Below are positions 1 to 7,900 of a stretch of DNA of 45,142 nt, in pieces. The translations under genes and the position numbers were made by a program. The notes under the pieces were generated by a model. The model ran no database searches and was not told where the DNA came from. It saw only the letters and a list, made by a program, of their open reading frames with translations. How positions within the stretch are numbered: position 1 is the stretch's first letter; each line of letters begins with the position of its first letter. Source of the stretch: CAVVYW01 sp963752605 (GTDB taxonomy: Bacteria; Actinomycetota; Thermoleophilia; Solirubrobacterales; 70-9); assembly GCA_963752605.1 (NCBI GenBank), contig CAVVYW010000002.1:1-45142 (forward strand). Reading direction: 5' to 3'.

Positions 1-1
1 A

Positions 2-253
2 CCGGGCGTGAAGCTGCCGATCAAGGTCGACGCGAACGACCCGGCCAAGATCGCGATCGACTGGGACAGCGCCGGCAAGGCGCCCGAGCGCGGCGAGGTC
101 AGGGCCTCCGACGGCGCCGGCGGCTTCAAGCCGACCTCCGGAGGCTCGGGCGACAAGGTCGCCGACCTGGAGCGTCTCGCGAAGCTGAAGGAGTCGGGCG
201 CGCTCACCGACGCCGAGTTCGAGAAGGAGAAGGCAAAGATCCTGGGTAATTAG
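2..253 (+). CDS. SHOCT-domain protein, C-terminal part
   Basis: The reading frame is open from the first bases of the window, so this is the 3' end of a longer gene whose start lies outside. The visible 83 residues begin with a hydrophilic segment, pass through a Gly/Ser-rich linker and end in a short helical SHOCT domain (LERLAKLKESGALTDAEF, then EKEKAKIL), about the last 30 residues. SHOCT domains are small C-terminal helices, often on membrane or oligomerising proteins, with no agreed biochemical function. The stop codon TAG lies at 251-253, only 8 nt before the structured element at 262. What the missing N-terminal part does cannot be told. Confidence 0.8.
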   Translation, partial: PGVKLPIKVDANDPAKIAIDWDSAGKAPERGEVRASDGAGGFKPTSGGSGDKVADLERLAKLKESGALTDAEFEKEKAKILGN

Positions 254-261
254 CATGAGAC

Positions 262-293
262 GGCGGCTCCTCCGCTTCGCGTCCGGGGCCGCC
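262..293 (+). promoter_or_regulatory. Conserved leader stem-loop, copy 1
   Basis: A 6-bp stem GGCGGC/GCCGCC (262-267 with 288-293) encloses the 20-nt loop TCCTCCGCTTCGCGTCCGGG (268-287). Inside the loop, U-G, C-G and C-G pairs can extend the stem and a small CGC/GCG hairpin can form. The same loop with one base changed sits at 42707-42726, inside a stem with different but still perfectly paired sequence. A possible -10 box, TAGCAT, lies at 251-256, which would start the RNA almost at the stem. The next gene starts at 299, five bases after the stem, with no visible ribosome-binding site. There is no U-tract, so a terminator is unlikely. The function is unknown. Confidence 0.55.
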
Positions 294-298
294 TTCCT

Positions 299-621
299 GT
301 GACTACTCCGCGCGTCGAGTTCCTCTGGTGGCGCGAGTGCCCCTCGTGGGAGCGGGCGCTGGCCGACCTGCGCGCGGCGATGGCGGAGGCGGGACTCGAC
401 CCGGACTCGATCGAGCTGCGTGAGATCGACACCGAGGACCTCGCCTCGCGGGAGGCCTTCGTCGGGTCGCCGACGATCCGGGTCGACGGGGAGGACATCC
501 GCCGCCGGGCGACGACGAGCCGATCGGCCTCAACTGCCGCGTCTACCGGCGCCGCGACGGGCGGGTCTCCCCGCTTCCCGACCCCGACGACGTGCGTGAG
601 GCGCTCGCGCGGATAGATTGA
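299..621 (+). CDS. Thioredoxin-fold protein with WWRECPSW motif (one frameshift)
   Basis: The start is GTG at 299. The protein begins VEFLWWRECPSWERALADL, a beta-strand then helix typical of small thioredoxin-fold proteins with a single Cys in the first loop; SPTIRVDGEDI is the cis-Pro strand. The frame breaks near 500, where one base seems to be missing. In the -1 frame the protein continues DDEPIGLNCRVYRRRDG and ends PLPDPDDVREALARID at TGA 619-621, giving about 107 residues. There is no CxxC motif, so it is not a standard thioredoxin. It resembles a family often annotated as thioredoxin-like, or as a DF-family protein in which Sec can replace Cys. The next gene, also a thioredoxin fold, starts 5 nt later. 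Its leader carries the stem-loop at 262-293. Confidence 0.65.
614..619 (+). promoter_or_regulatory. -10 box TAGATT of the 627 gene (leaderless)
   Basis: TAGATT is followed by 7 nt and then ATG at 627, with no ribosome-binding site. Transcription would begin at or next to the A of the ATG. It overlaps the end of the preceding gene. Confidence 0.5.
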
Positions 622-626
622 CCTCG

Positions 627-1151
627 ATGGCCGTCCAGATCGGGGACAGAGCACCCGGGTTCGAGCTGCCCGCGACCGACGGCACGCGCCACTCGCTCGA
701 GGACGACGCCCAGGCGACGCTGGTCTACTGGACCTGCAACCACTGCCCCTACGCCCTCGCCTGGCATGACCGCATGGTCGAGCTGGCGCGGGACTACGCG
801 GAGCGGGGAGTGCGGGTGATCGCGATCAACTCGAACAACGCGGAGACACATCCGGCGGACTCCTTCGAGGCGATGCGCGAGCGGGTCGAGGGGGAGGGGG
901 ACTGGGCTCATCCCTACCTCCACGACGAGAGCCAGGAGGTCGCGCGGGCATGGGGCGCCGAGAAGACGCCGCACCTGTTCGTGCTGGACGCCGACCTGCG
1001 CCTCCGCTATCAGGGCGCCCCGGACGCCGACTACGAGGATCCCTCGGAGGGAGCCGCCTGGGCGCGCGAGGCGCTGGATGCGGTGCTCGAGGGCCGCGAG
1101 CCGGAGCGGCACGAGACCGACGCGGTCGGCTGCACGATCAAATGGAAGTGA
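627..1151 (+). CDS. Thioredoxin/peroxiredoxin-family protein
   Basis: 174 residues. An AhpC/TSA-Redoxin fold starts at VQIGDRAPGFELPATDG, followed by the redox motif WTCNHCPY with Cys37 and Cys40 as a CxxC pair at the head of a helix. KTPHLFVLD is the cis-Pro strand. A further Cys lies near the C-terminus (VGCTIKWK). Proteins of this type act as cytoplasmic thiol reductases or peroxidases; no signal peptide is seen. ATG 627 is preferred to the in-frame TTG at 618 because the -10 box at 614-619 points to 627. thrB starts 7 nt after the stop, so the two are probably co-transcribed. Confidence 0.85.
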   Translation: MAVQIGDRAPGFELPATDGTRHSLEDDAQATLVYWTCNHCPYALAWHDRMVELARDYAERGVRVIAINSNNAETHPADSFEAMRERVEGEGDWAHPYLHDESQEVARAWGAEKTPHLFVLDADLRLRYQGAPDADYEDPSEGAAWAREALDAVLEGREPERHETDAVGCTIKWK

Positions 1152-1158
1152 TCCGCCC

Positions 1159-2040
1159 GTGACCGCACGCCGGCGTCTGGTCCGGGTCCCGGCCTCCTCC
1201 GCCAACCTCGGGCCCGGCTTCGACGTTCTCGCGGCCGCCCTCGCGCTGCATCTCGAGCTCGAGGTCGAGGAGTCCGGCTCCTTCTCGGTGGAGGCCGAAG
1301 GGGCTGGATGTCCCGCTGGACCGATCCAACCTCTGCGTGCGCTCCTTCGAGCGGCTCAAGCCCGCCGACGAGATCTCGCTTCCGGATCCGCAGCGAGATC
1401 CCGCTCGCCGCGGGTCTGGGCTCGAGCGCGGCGGCGATCGTCGCGGGGCTGCTCGCCGCCGACCATCTCTACGAGCTGGCGCTCGAGCCCGGCGACGTCC
1501 TGGGACAGGCGGCCGAGATCGAGGGCCACCCCGACAACGTCGCGGCCGCCCTCCACGGCGGCTTCGTCGCCTGCGTCCAGGAGGAGGGGGCGGTGATCGG
1601 CGACCCGCTTCGAGCCGCCCCAGGGGGTGGAGGCGGTGCTGGTGATCCCGGACGAGCAGGTTCCGACCGAGGAGGCCCGCAAGGCGCTGCCGGCGGAGGT
1701 GCCGCTGGCCGATGCGATCGCCAACGTCGCGGCGGCCTCTCAGCTGCTGCTCGGCATCGAGCGCTCCGACCTCACCCTGATCGGCCGCGGCCTTGCCGAC
1801 CGCATCCACCAGCCCGCCCGCGCCCATCTCTTCCCGCGCTCCATGGAGCTGATCGAGGAGGCGCCGCGAATGGGAGCGATCGGGGCCACGATCTCCGGGG
1901 CCGGCCCGACCGTGCTCGTCTGGACCTTCTGGCAGAGCACGGGAGAGGTGATGAAGTCGATCAGGGACCGCGTCGGGGACTGGGCGGAGGTCCAGCGTGT
2001 CCCCTTCTCGCCGACGGGCGCCGACGTGCCGGAGCTCTAG
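1159..2040 (+). pseudogene. thrB: Homoserine kinase, three frameshifts
   Basis: A GHMP kinase that phosphorylates homoserine in threonine biosynthesis. The family start VRVPASSANLGPGFDVLAAAL is seen from GTG 1159. The ATP-binding loop PLAAGLGSSAAAIVAG follows, then EGHPDNVAAALHGGFV, and near the C-terminus GATISGAGPTVLVW. These conserved parts lie in different frames: shifts occur near 1303, 1378 and 1612, each equivalent to one extra base. The total length, about 290 residues if repaired, is normal. Every conserved block survives with no internal decay, and other core genes here also carry single-base shifts, so sequence error is more likely than true loss of threonine synthesis. I cannot exclude a real pseudogene. 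Confidence 0.85.
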
Positions 2041-2367
2041 ATGCGCGAGGGTTCCTCCTCGCTCTCGCTCTGGTCCGAGGACTCGTTCCTCTCGATCGCG
2101 TCGAAGGGCTCGGCGCTCTCGATCGGGTCGGTCGGCTCCTTCGCGTCGATCGGGTCGGTCGGATGCGCGGGCTGCGCCTTCTCGACCGCGTCGTTCGCGT
2201 CGATCGGCTCGGCCTTCTCGGATCGCTCCAGGTTCTCGGTGATGTCCTCCCGCGCAAGCACCGCGGTGATGGGGGAGCCCGGTCGGCCCGAGGCGATGCT
2301 GATCGCGGCCGGGGCTCTGTGCGCCACTGCGGCGGCGCTCGCCGTGATGGCGAGACGCCGCCGCTGA
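2041..2367 (+). CDS. Serine tripeptide-repeat protein with C-terminal membrane helix
   Basis: ATG follows the thrB stop directly (TAGATG). From about residue 15 to 75 the protein is an almost perfect xxS tripeptide repeat (FLS IAS KGS ALS IGS VGS FAS IGS and so on), which would suit a solenoid or beta-roll. It ends with a hydrophobic helix (AMLIAAGALCATAAALAVMA) and RRRR, a tail-anchor arrangement. The DNA has a 9-bp period, so the opposite strand (2037-2327) also reads as an acidic repeat protein of the type EPIDAND..DPIDAKEP. Both frames share the same GC-rich third position, so base composition does not decide. I prefer the plus strand for its membrane anchor and its position after thrB. 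Function unknown. Confidence 0.5.
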   Translation: MREGSSSLSLWSEDSFLSIASKGSALSIGSVGSFASIGSVGCAGCAFSTASFASIGSAFSDRSRFSVMSSRASTAVMGEPGRPEAMLIAAGALCATAAALAVMARRRR

Positions 2368-2376
2368 GCGCTCAGA

Positions 2377-2571
2377 TCAAGCGAAACCGCACTTCTTGCC
2401 GCGCGTGTTCGGCGCGGGCTTCTTCGGCTTCTTGTGGTCCTTCTTCGCCTTGCAGGGCTTGTCCGAATTGGGGACGCCGCCCTTGGTGGCGGAGCCGACG
2501 GCCGGGAACGACAGCGCCAGAGCGGCGCCCGTTGCCACAGCAGCGATCTTTCTCAGCGTGCGTGCCTTCAT
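2377..2571 (-). CDS. Small secreted lysine-rich protein
   Basis: 64 residues from ATG 2571, preceded by the ribosome-binding site AGGGGGTGA. The N-terminus (MKARTLRKIAAVATGAALAL, ending near PAVGSA) is a signal peptide. The mature part is about 40 residues, full of lysine (KPCKAKKDHKKPKKPAP, then RGKKCGFA), with two Cys that could form a disulfide. No family is recognised. Lysine-rich tails of the same kind occur on other exported proteins in this window, which suggests binding to anionic wall polymers, but that is inference. The longer open frame upstream of 2571 looks non-coding. Confidence 0.7.
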   Translation of the reverse strand: MKARTLRKIAAVATGAALALSFPAVGSATKGGVPNSDKPCKAKKDHKKPKKPAPNTRGKKCGFA

Positions 2572-2693
2572 GTCACCCCCTGGGGATTGGCTTTCAGTCA
2601 CCAAAGCGACGCGGGGAGGGAAACGGGTACGGCCGCCCCGGCTATTTTGGGGTAGCCCTTGTGACTGAGCGCACGAGTGGGGACACACCGGCC

Positions 2694-3128
2694 CTAGTCG
2701 AGCAGCCCGACCTGGCGCAGGATCGAGACCGAGTCCGAGTACACGTCCTTGCGCTTGACCAGGCCGTTCTCGAACGGGATCACGTCGATGCCGCGCCACT
2801 CAATCGTCTTGCCGGTGGGCTCCGCGACCAGGTCGCCACGGGTCATCTTGTTCTGATGCGTGGCGGTCGCGGTCCACTCCTGGGTGACCACGCCGTCGCG
2901 CACGTACAGGCGCCGGGTCTCGAAGTGGATGTCGGGCCAGGTCTCGAAGATCGAGCCGATGTGCTCGCGGGCGTCGGGGCCGGTCGCCGACTCGCCCGCG
3001 GTGTGGTTCTCGAAGACCATGTCCGGGGCGTGCATGGACATGATCGAGTCGAGGTCGTGATCGTTCCAGGCCTGGTTGTAGCGCTCGATCGCCTGCTCGA
3101 GTTCCGCCGCTGAATCCGCCGTTGCCAT
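2694..3128 (-). CDS. SnoaL-like/NTF2-fold protein
   Basis: 144 residues from ATG 3128. The sequence has the SnoaL-like polyketide cyclase/nuclear transport factor 2 pattern: an N-terminal helix (LEQAIERYNQAWNDHDLDSI), MHAPDMVFENH, a central helix (ARE/HIGSIFETWPDIHFE) and a closing strand IEWRGIDVIPFENGLVKRKDVY. Members are small cone-shaped cyclases, isomerases or binding proteins, and the substrate cannot be read from sequence. The start is set by the -10 box on the minus strand at 3135-3140. It is divergent from the cupin gene at 3177. Confidence 0.8.
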   Translation of the reverse strand: MATADSAAELEQAIERYNQAWNDHDLDSIMSMHAPDMVFENHTAGESATGPDAREHIGSIFETWPDIHFETRRLYVRDGVVTQEWTATATHQNKMTRGDLVAEPTGKTIEWRGIDVIPFENGLVKRKDVYSDSVSILRQVGLLD

Positions 3129-3134
3129 GCCGAA

Positions 3135-3140
3135 AGGATA
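3135..3140 (-). promoter_or_regulatory. -10 box TATCCT of the 3128 gene (leaderless)
   Basis: On the minus strand TATCCT is followed by 6 nt and then ATG. There is no ribosome-binding site, so the RNA probably starts at the initiation codon. Confidence 0.5.
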
Positions 3141-3176
3141 TTTTCTGGCGGCCAACGACGAAGTGGAGGAGGACGG

Positions 3177-3551
3177 ATGGCCGAGGGCTACACGCTCAAG
3201 CACATCGACGCATTCGAGGAGATGGAGGGGTCGGGCGGCGCCACCTGGCGGCTGGCTCGCAAGTCACTGGGGGCCGACGCGTTCGGCTTCAACCTGGTCG
3301 ACCTCGAGCCCGGCGGCGAGCTGCCTGAGCACGACGAGTCCGAGTCCGGCCAGGAGGAGATCTACATCGTCCTAGAGGGGGAGGCGACCCTGGTCGCCGA
3401 CGACGAGGAGCTCGCGGCCCCCGAGGGGACCTTCTGCCGGTACGGCACCGAGGTGAAGCGTACGGTCCGCAACAAGTCCGACGCACCGACGCGCCTGCTG
3501 CTGATCGGCGTGCCGGGCGACTCCGGCTACACGCCGATGTCCTGGGGCTAG
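3177..3551 (+). CDS. Cupin-domain protein
   Basis: 124 residues with a strong ribosome-binding site (GTGGAGGAGGACGG) before ATG 3177. A single cupin barrel is visible: LEPGGELPEHDESESGQEEIYIVLEGEATLVADDEEL gives cupin motif 1 with its Glu in the QEEIYIVLEG strand. Motif 2 is the EGTFCRYGTEVKRTVRN region. The usual metal-binding HxH is weakened: one His is present in PEHDES, and motif 2 lacks the usual His (VKRTVRN). Metal binding and enzymatic activity are therefore uncertain, and it may be a small binding protein. Confidence 0.8.
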   Translation: MAEGYTLKHIDAFEEMEGSGGATWRLARKSLGADAFGFNLVDLEPGGELPEHDESESGQEEIYIVLEGEATLVADDEELAAPEGTFCRYGTEVKRTVRNKSDAPTRLLLIGVPGDSGYTPMSWG

Positions 3552-3606
3552 TCCAGGGGGCTGCTCAGCAGGCAGAACCGGAAGCCGAATCCCTCGGATT
3601 GGCCGC

Positions 3607-4125
3607 TCAAACGACGGGCAGCTCGATGAAGCAGTGGTTGAGGCCGAAGGCCTGGACGGGCTGCTGGGCCTTGCGCAGCGCCTGGGTTGAAGCGTCGAGC
3701 AGCGCGAACATCCGGTTCGGCTTGCGGTGCTTGCCCGCGCGCAGTGCATCCCAGGTCAGCTCCGTGGACTCCGTCCTGCCGGCCAGCCAGGCGCTGACCA
3801 CCGCCTGGTCTCCGGGGGCGGGGGGGATGGCGGCGATCTGGGCAGTGGTCTGCTCGAACAGCCGGTTCTCGGGTCCGACCAGCTTGATCACCGCCAGGAC
3901 GAAGACGTCGGCGACGACGGGCCCGGGCTTGTCCTTCTTCAGGCTCTTCTTCAGCGCCCGGTTGATCCTCTGAGCCTGGCGCTTCGCCTGCTCGTTCGCC
4001 TGCTGGCAGATCGGCTCGATCTGAGCGAGATACTCGCCGCGCGTCGAGGCGGCCGACGCGGTTGACGGCATGGCGGCGGCCACCGTCAGGGCCGCAATCG
4101 CAAGCGGTGCTCCCAGGCGCCTCAT
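3607..4125 (-). CDS. Secreted protein of unknown function
   Basis: 172 residues from ATG 4125. A signal peptide (MRRLGAPLAIAALTVAAAMP, cleavage near ASA) is followed by a helical, basic region beginning STRGEYLAQIEPICQQANEQ. This is a pattern I know from many actinobacterial hypothetical exported proteins. A Lys-rich stretch (RALKKSLKKDKPGP) precedes a hydrophobic helix, and the protein ends NHCFIELPVV. The two Cys (PICQQ and NHCF) could form a disulfide outside the membrane. No catalytic motif is seen. Confidence 0.75.
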   Translation of the reverse strand: MRRLGAPLAIAALTVAAAMPSTASAASTRGEYLAQIEPICQQANEQAKRQAQRINRALKKSLKKDKPGPVVADVFVLAVIKLVGPENRLFEQTTAQIAAIPPAPGDQAVVSAWLAGRTESTELTWDALRAGKHRKPNRMFALLDASTQALRKAQQPVQAFGLNHCFIELPVV

Positions 4126-4131
4126 GGCGCG

Positions 4132-4137
4132 ATGGTA
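4132..4137 (-). promoter_or_regulatory. -10 box TACCAT of the 4125 gene (leaderless)
   Basis: On the minus strand TACCAT, six bases, then ATG 4125. There is no ribosome-binding site between them. Confidence 0.5.
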
Positions 4138-4208
4138 AGGCCAGCGGGCCGTGTGCGCAATCGCACATTGGTGGCAGGGGCGCGGGGTGTGGGACCCGAA
4201 TCAATGGG

Positions 4209-4214
4209 TATGGT
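4209..4214 (+). promoter_or_regulatory. -10 box TATGGT upstream of the riboswitch
   Basis: TATGGT would place the transcription start near 4221, about ten bases before the first conserved bases of the aptamer at 4230. No clear -35 hexamer is visible. Confidence 0.45.
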
Positions 4215-4229
4215 GACTTCTGTCCGAAA

Positions 4230-4358
4230 GACCTGCCGAATCCCGAGCACTCGCTGCGAGGGAACGGGGGAACCAGGATCACGGGGCGAATCGGAACCGG
4301 AAGCAGTCCGTAGCGCACTCTTCGGCGCGAGCCCGACAGCTAACTCCGTAGGCGCGAT
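4230..4358 (+). promoter_or_regulatory. c-di-AMP riboswitch (ydaO/yuaA type)
   Basis: The conserved blocks of the ydaO-yuaA aptamer appear in order: GCCGAATCC (about 4235-4243), GGAACGGGGGAACCA (about 4260-4274), GGGGCGAATC (about 4279-4288), a variable hairpin, then CCCGACAGCTAACTCCG (about 4332-4348) followed by TAGGCGCG. The two GCC and GGC ends form P1. This class binds cyclic di-AMP. The aptamer is followed within a few bases by the ribosome-binding site AGAGGGG (4361-4367) and ATG 4374, so control is likely translational, although transcriptional control cannot be excluded. No other plus-strand gene lies downstream before the gltB promoter at 4918. Confidence 0.88.
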
Positions 4359-4373
4359 GAAGAGGGGTGACGC

Positions 4374-4499
4374 ATGACCGCATTGATCGAGCAGTTGGCG
4401 CACGACCGGATCGGCCGTGGGAGGTTGGTGGCGATCTACACGGTTGGGATCGCGGTGGGTTCCGCGATCGGAATCGCGCTCCTGTCCTTGATCAGCTGA
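4374..4499 (+). CDS. 41-residue single-helix membrane protein under c-di-AMP riboswitch
   Basis: ATG 4374 follows the ribosome-binding site AGAGGGG by six bases, and TGA is at 4497-4499. The protein is 41 residues: an N-terminal amphipathic part (MTALIEQLAHDRIGRGR) and one hydrophobic helix (LVAIYTVGIAVGSAIGIALL) with glycines spaced for helix packing, ending SLIS. I do not recognise a family. Known c-di-AMP riboswitch targets are K+ and osmolyte transporters and cell-wall hydrolases, so this may be a small regulatory subunit of a transporter (compare KdpF in size) or a wall-stress peptide. That is inference only. Confidence 0.75.
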   Translation: MTALIEQLAHDRIGRGRLVAIYTVGIAVGSAIGIALLSLIS

Positions 4500-4513
4500 C
4501 GCTCAGCTGATCA
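4489..4513 (+). terminator. Perfect 11-bp inverted repeat over the small-protein stop
   Basis: TGATCAGCTGA (4489-4499), loop CGC, TCAGCTGATCA (4503-4513). The stem includes the last codons and the stop codon of the small membrane protein. There is no T-run after it, so it may be a U-less terminator, a 3'-end stabiliser or a binding site. Confidence 0.45.
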
Positions 4514-4534
4514 CCGTGGCCGGGAAGGGCCGGC

Positions 4535-4744
4535 CTACGAGAATTCGTCGAGCGAGCGGCGCTGGCAGCGCAGCTCGTGGTCCCGCTGCTTGCGCGGGAC
4601 ACCGGACTCGCCGGTCACGGCCTCGTTGTGCCGCGGATCGACGATCGCCCGAAAGCGCTCCGTCTCAGAGCCCGGGCCGTCGTCCCCGGGCTGAAGCTGA
4701 TTGATCTCCTTCTCGCCCCGATCCACTTCTTGCTCCTTGCTCAT
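4535..4744 (-). CDS. Small hydrophilic protein of unknown function
   Basis: 69 residues from ATG 4744, with a modest ribosome-binding site (CAGGGA) on the minus strand. The composition is very charged (MSKEQEVDRGEKEINQLQPG), with no hydrophobic core and no Cys pair beyond one LRCQRR. It is probably disordered. A possible promoter with TTTACA and GATACC 17 bp apart lies just upstream in the AT-rich stretch. I do not recognise a family. Coding potential rests on a plausible start and GC-rich third positions. Confidence 0.45.
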   Translation of the reverse strand: MSKEQEVDRGEKEINQLQPGDDGPGSETERFRAIVDPRHNEAVTGESGVPRKQRDHELRCQRRSLDEFS

Positions 4745-4764
4745 TTGGAATCCCTGCTTGGTAT

Positions 4765-4870
4765 CGGCAGTGTGGCACGTTTTGTAAAGGATTACTAATA
4801 GGAACTAACGCCTTGCTTACCCGTTTGTTTCGGTTCTTGCAGACCGCTTTTTCCGGGGTTCGCAAATAGC
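4765..4870. other. AT-rich intergenic segment
   Basis: This stretch is clearly poorer in G+C than everything around it (for example AAAGGATTACTAATAGGAAC). It holds no gene. It lies between the divergent small protein at 4744 and gltB, and probably contains promoter or regulator sites for both. A small hairpin CGGT..ACCG can form near 4834-4848. Confidence 0.4.
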
Positions 4871-4917
4871 GCAGAAACCGGCGGCCTGATGGCGGTAAGC
4901 CCAGCCACCCCCCCGCC

Positions 4918-4923
4918 TATAAT
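4918..4923 (+). promoter_or_regulatory. gltB -10 box TATAAT
   Basis: A consensus TATAAT in otherwise GC-rich DNA. Transcription would start near 4930, giving a leader of about 60 nt before GTG 4989. No recognisable -35 hexamer is seen at the right distance. Confidence 0.6.
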
Positions 4924-4988
4924 TTCGCGCTCCGTCGGTCCAACCCCGTCGCGCGCCCGCTCGAAGAAGGCGCGGAACCGGAGGTGAA

Positions 4989-7900
4989 GTGAGCAACTCG
5001 TCCCCAGCCCATCGCGGCGCGCAGCGCGAGCGCTACTCGCCTGAACGCGCCTATCGCCCGCGCGTCTCTCCTCCGTCCGTGGAGGACAAGGACGCCTGCG
5101 CCATCTACGCCTCGGTCCGCCGGGACGCGACGCCGAGCCACGAGCCGGTGACGCTGGCGCTCGAGTCGCTCCAGAAGATGCTCCACCGCGCCGGCAACGT
5201 CGACGGCGAGGGGGACGGCTGCGGCCTGCTCGTCGACATCCCGACCAAGATCTGGGCGGAGGAGATCCGCAGGGGCGGCCACAACCCGTCGCTCGCCCTG
5301 GACGACGCCTTCGCCGTCGCTCACATCTTCGTCGAGCGGGCGGAGGACATCGACAAGGTGCGCCACGACGCGCGGGAGATCCTCGGCCGCGGCGGCTTCC
5401 GCATCCTCGCGGAGCGGCTCGGCGCCGTGGACTCCGCCGCCCTGGGCCCGACGGCCCGCGAGGAGGAGCCTCACTTCTGGCAGCTCGCCGGCGTCGTCTC
5501 CGACGCCGAGGCCCGCGACCGGGTCCTGTTCGAGCTGATGGTCGAGCTCGAGGAGAAGCTCGGCGTCCACATCCCCAGCTTCTCGGGGACCACCTGCGTC
5601 TACAAGGTGATGGGCGCGCCCAAGGTCCTCGGCGCCTACTACCCCGATCTCTCGGACGAGCGCTTCGAGACGGTCGGGTGCTTCGGCCACAACCGCTACT
5701 CGACCAACACCTGGCCCTCGTTCAAACGGGTCCAGCCCTTCAGCGTGCTCGGCCACAACGGCGAGATCAACACGATCGAGCAGATGCGCCAAGAGGCGCA
5801 GATGCTCGGCGTCCCGATCCAGCCGGGCAACTCGGACTCCCAGGACCTGAACCGGACCGTCGAGACCCTGATCCGCGCCTACGACCTCAGCCTCGGCGAG
5901 GCGATGGAGACGGTGGTGCCGTTGATCGTGGACGAGATCGAGCATCTTCCCACCGAGCTCCACTCCTTCTACATGTACCTGCGCCAGGCGATGGGCCCCT
6001 ACGCGCAGGGCCCGGTCGCGCTGATCGCGCGCCATGACGACGAGTGCGTGTTCTCGGCCGACGCGCTCGGGCTGCGGCCGCTCTGGCAGCTCACCACGCC
6101 CGACGACTACGTCTTCAGCTCCGAGCCGGGTGTGGTCTCGGTGGCCGACATGGTCTCCGAGCCGAAGCCGATGGCCCCGGGCGAGAAGTTCATGGTCACG
6201 ATCGACCGCAGGAAGAAGGCCTCGAGGCTCTGGGCGCACGCGGAGATGCTGCGCGAGGTCCGCAAGCGCTGGCTCGCCCGGACCGGGGTGGAGGACGTAG
6301 CTCCGTACGACCGCGCGATCGAGACCGGCGGGCCGCTCGAGGGCCCCGAGATCCCGGGCTACACAGCGGCCGGCCCCGCCGACCCCGTCCAGGTCGAGGA
6401 CCGGATCACCGCCGGCTTCGGCTGGCAGCGGGACGACGTCAAGCTGGTCCAGCAGATGGCCTCCAACGGGGCCGAGCCGATCGGCTCGCTCGGCTACGAC
6501 GGGGCGCTCGCGGCGCTCTCGCCCGAGCGGCAGAACCTCGCCGACTACTTCAAGGAGACGGTCGCCGTCGTCACCAACCCGGCGATCGACCGCGAGCGCG
6601 AGATCGAGCACTTCTCCACCCGGGCGCTCTATGGCCGCCGGCCCCCGCTCGAGGACCCCGGCGAGGACACCCACACCATCGAGACCGACTTCCCGGTGGT
6701 CCTCGGCGGCCACCACGACCTGGCGCCGCTCGGCGACGCCGCCTACCGCAAGATCGCCAACGAGCAGGGGACCTTCCTGATGGAGGACCTCTGGGAGCAG
6801 TTCGGCGACTCGAAGGGCATCGACATCGCCCTGCTCGAGTCCGAGACGACCCAGGGGGCGATCGAGCGGATCAAGCAGGAGGCGGTCAAGGCCGTCCAGG
6901 ACGGCTCACAGCTCCTCGTCCTCACGGACCGGACCGTCTATGACGGCGAGCGCCGCTACCTCGATCCGCACCTGGCGACGTCGGCGGTCGACCAGGCGCT
7001 GAAGCAGTTCAAGGTCGAGTTCGGCGAGGAGAACCTGCGCCGGCGCTGCTCGATCGTGCTCCGCTCCGCCGCCATCAGGAACGTCCACGACGTCTGCCTC
7101 GCGCTGGGACTCGGCGCCAACGGCGTCTGCCCGTACGTGATGGTCGAGGTGATCTGCGTCGACGATTACGAGTCGGACATCGCCAACCTCTGTTCGGCGC
7201 TGCGCAAGGGGATCGAGAAGGTGATCTCCACGATCGGCATCCACGAGGTGCGCGGCTACGCGCGGCAGTTCTCCTCGATCGGGGTGAAGCCCGAGCTCGC
7301 CGAGATCTTCCAGACCGAGGCGTTCGCCGCATCAGAGCGGGGCGGCGTCGGCTTCTCCCACCTCGACGCGGACACCGACCAGCGCCACAAGGTCCTCGTA
7401 GGCACCGACGAGGCGAAGCCGGCAAAAACCTTCCGCTTCTATCCCAAGGTCTACAAGGCCGCCGTGGCGGCCTCCAACGGCTCGGCGACCTACGAGGAGT
7501 ACTCGCAGAAGGTGCGCGAGCTGGAGGCCGAGAGCCCGATCTCCATGCGCCACATCATGGGGCTGAAGAAGGAGCCCGACCGCGAGCCGATCGATCCCGC
7601 CAACGTCGACGCGAGCGTCGGCCACCACGACTACCCAATCGTGATCAGCTCGATGAGCTTCGGCTCGCAATCCGAGCCCGCCTTCCGCGCCTACGCCGAG
7701 GCCGGCAAGCGGATCAACATCCTCTGCATCAACGGGGAGGGCGGCGAGATCCAGGACATGTACGGCGAGTACCGCAAGTGGCGCGGCCAGCAGGTGGCCT
7801 CCGGCCGCTTCGGGGTCTCGGCCGAGATGCTCAACTCCTCCTACGTCGCTGAGATCAAGATCGGCCAGGGCGCGAAGCCCGGCGAGGGCGGGCACCTGCC

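Noticed and set aside
262..293. Stem-loop as an intrinsic terminator or a SECIS element
   Set aside because: There is no U-tract. No in-frame UGA with nearby selenoprotein context is seen, and the loop lacks a bacterial SECIS signature.
1308..3113. 601-codon plus-strand frame from thrB into the SnoaL-like gene
   Set aside because: Only its first part encodes homoserine kinase residues; the rest is a shadow of the 2041-3128 genes.
4132..4377. 81-codon frame over the riboswitch
   Set aside because: The conserved aptamer explains the sequence, and the predicted protein has no features.
4917..6716. Long minus-strand open frame (599 codons) opposite gltB
   Set aside because: It mirrors the third-position GC bias of gltB; its sequence is a low-complexity Val/Leu/Arg/Asp mixture with no domain.
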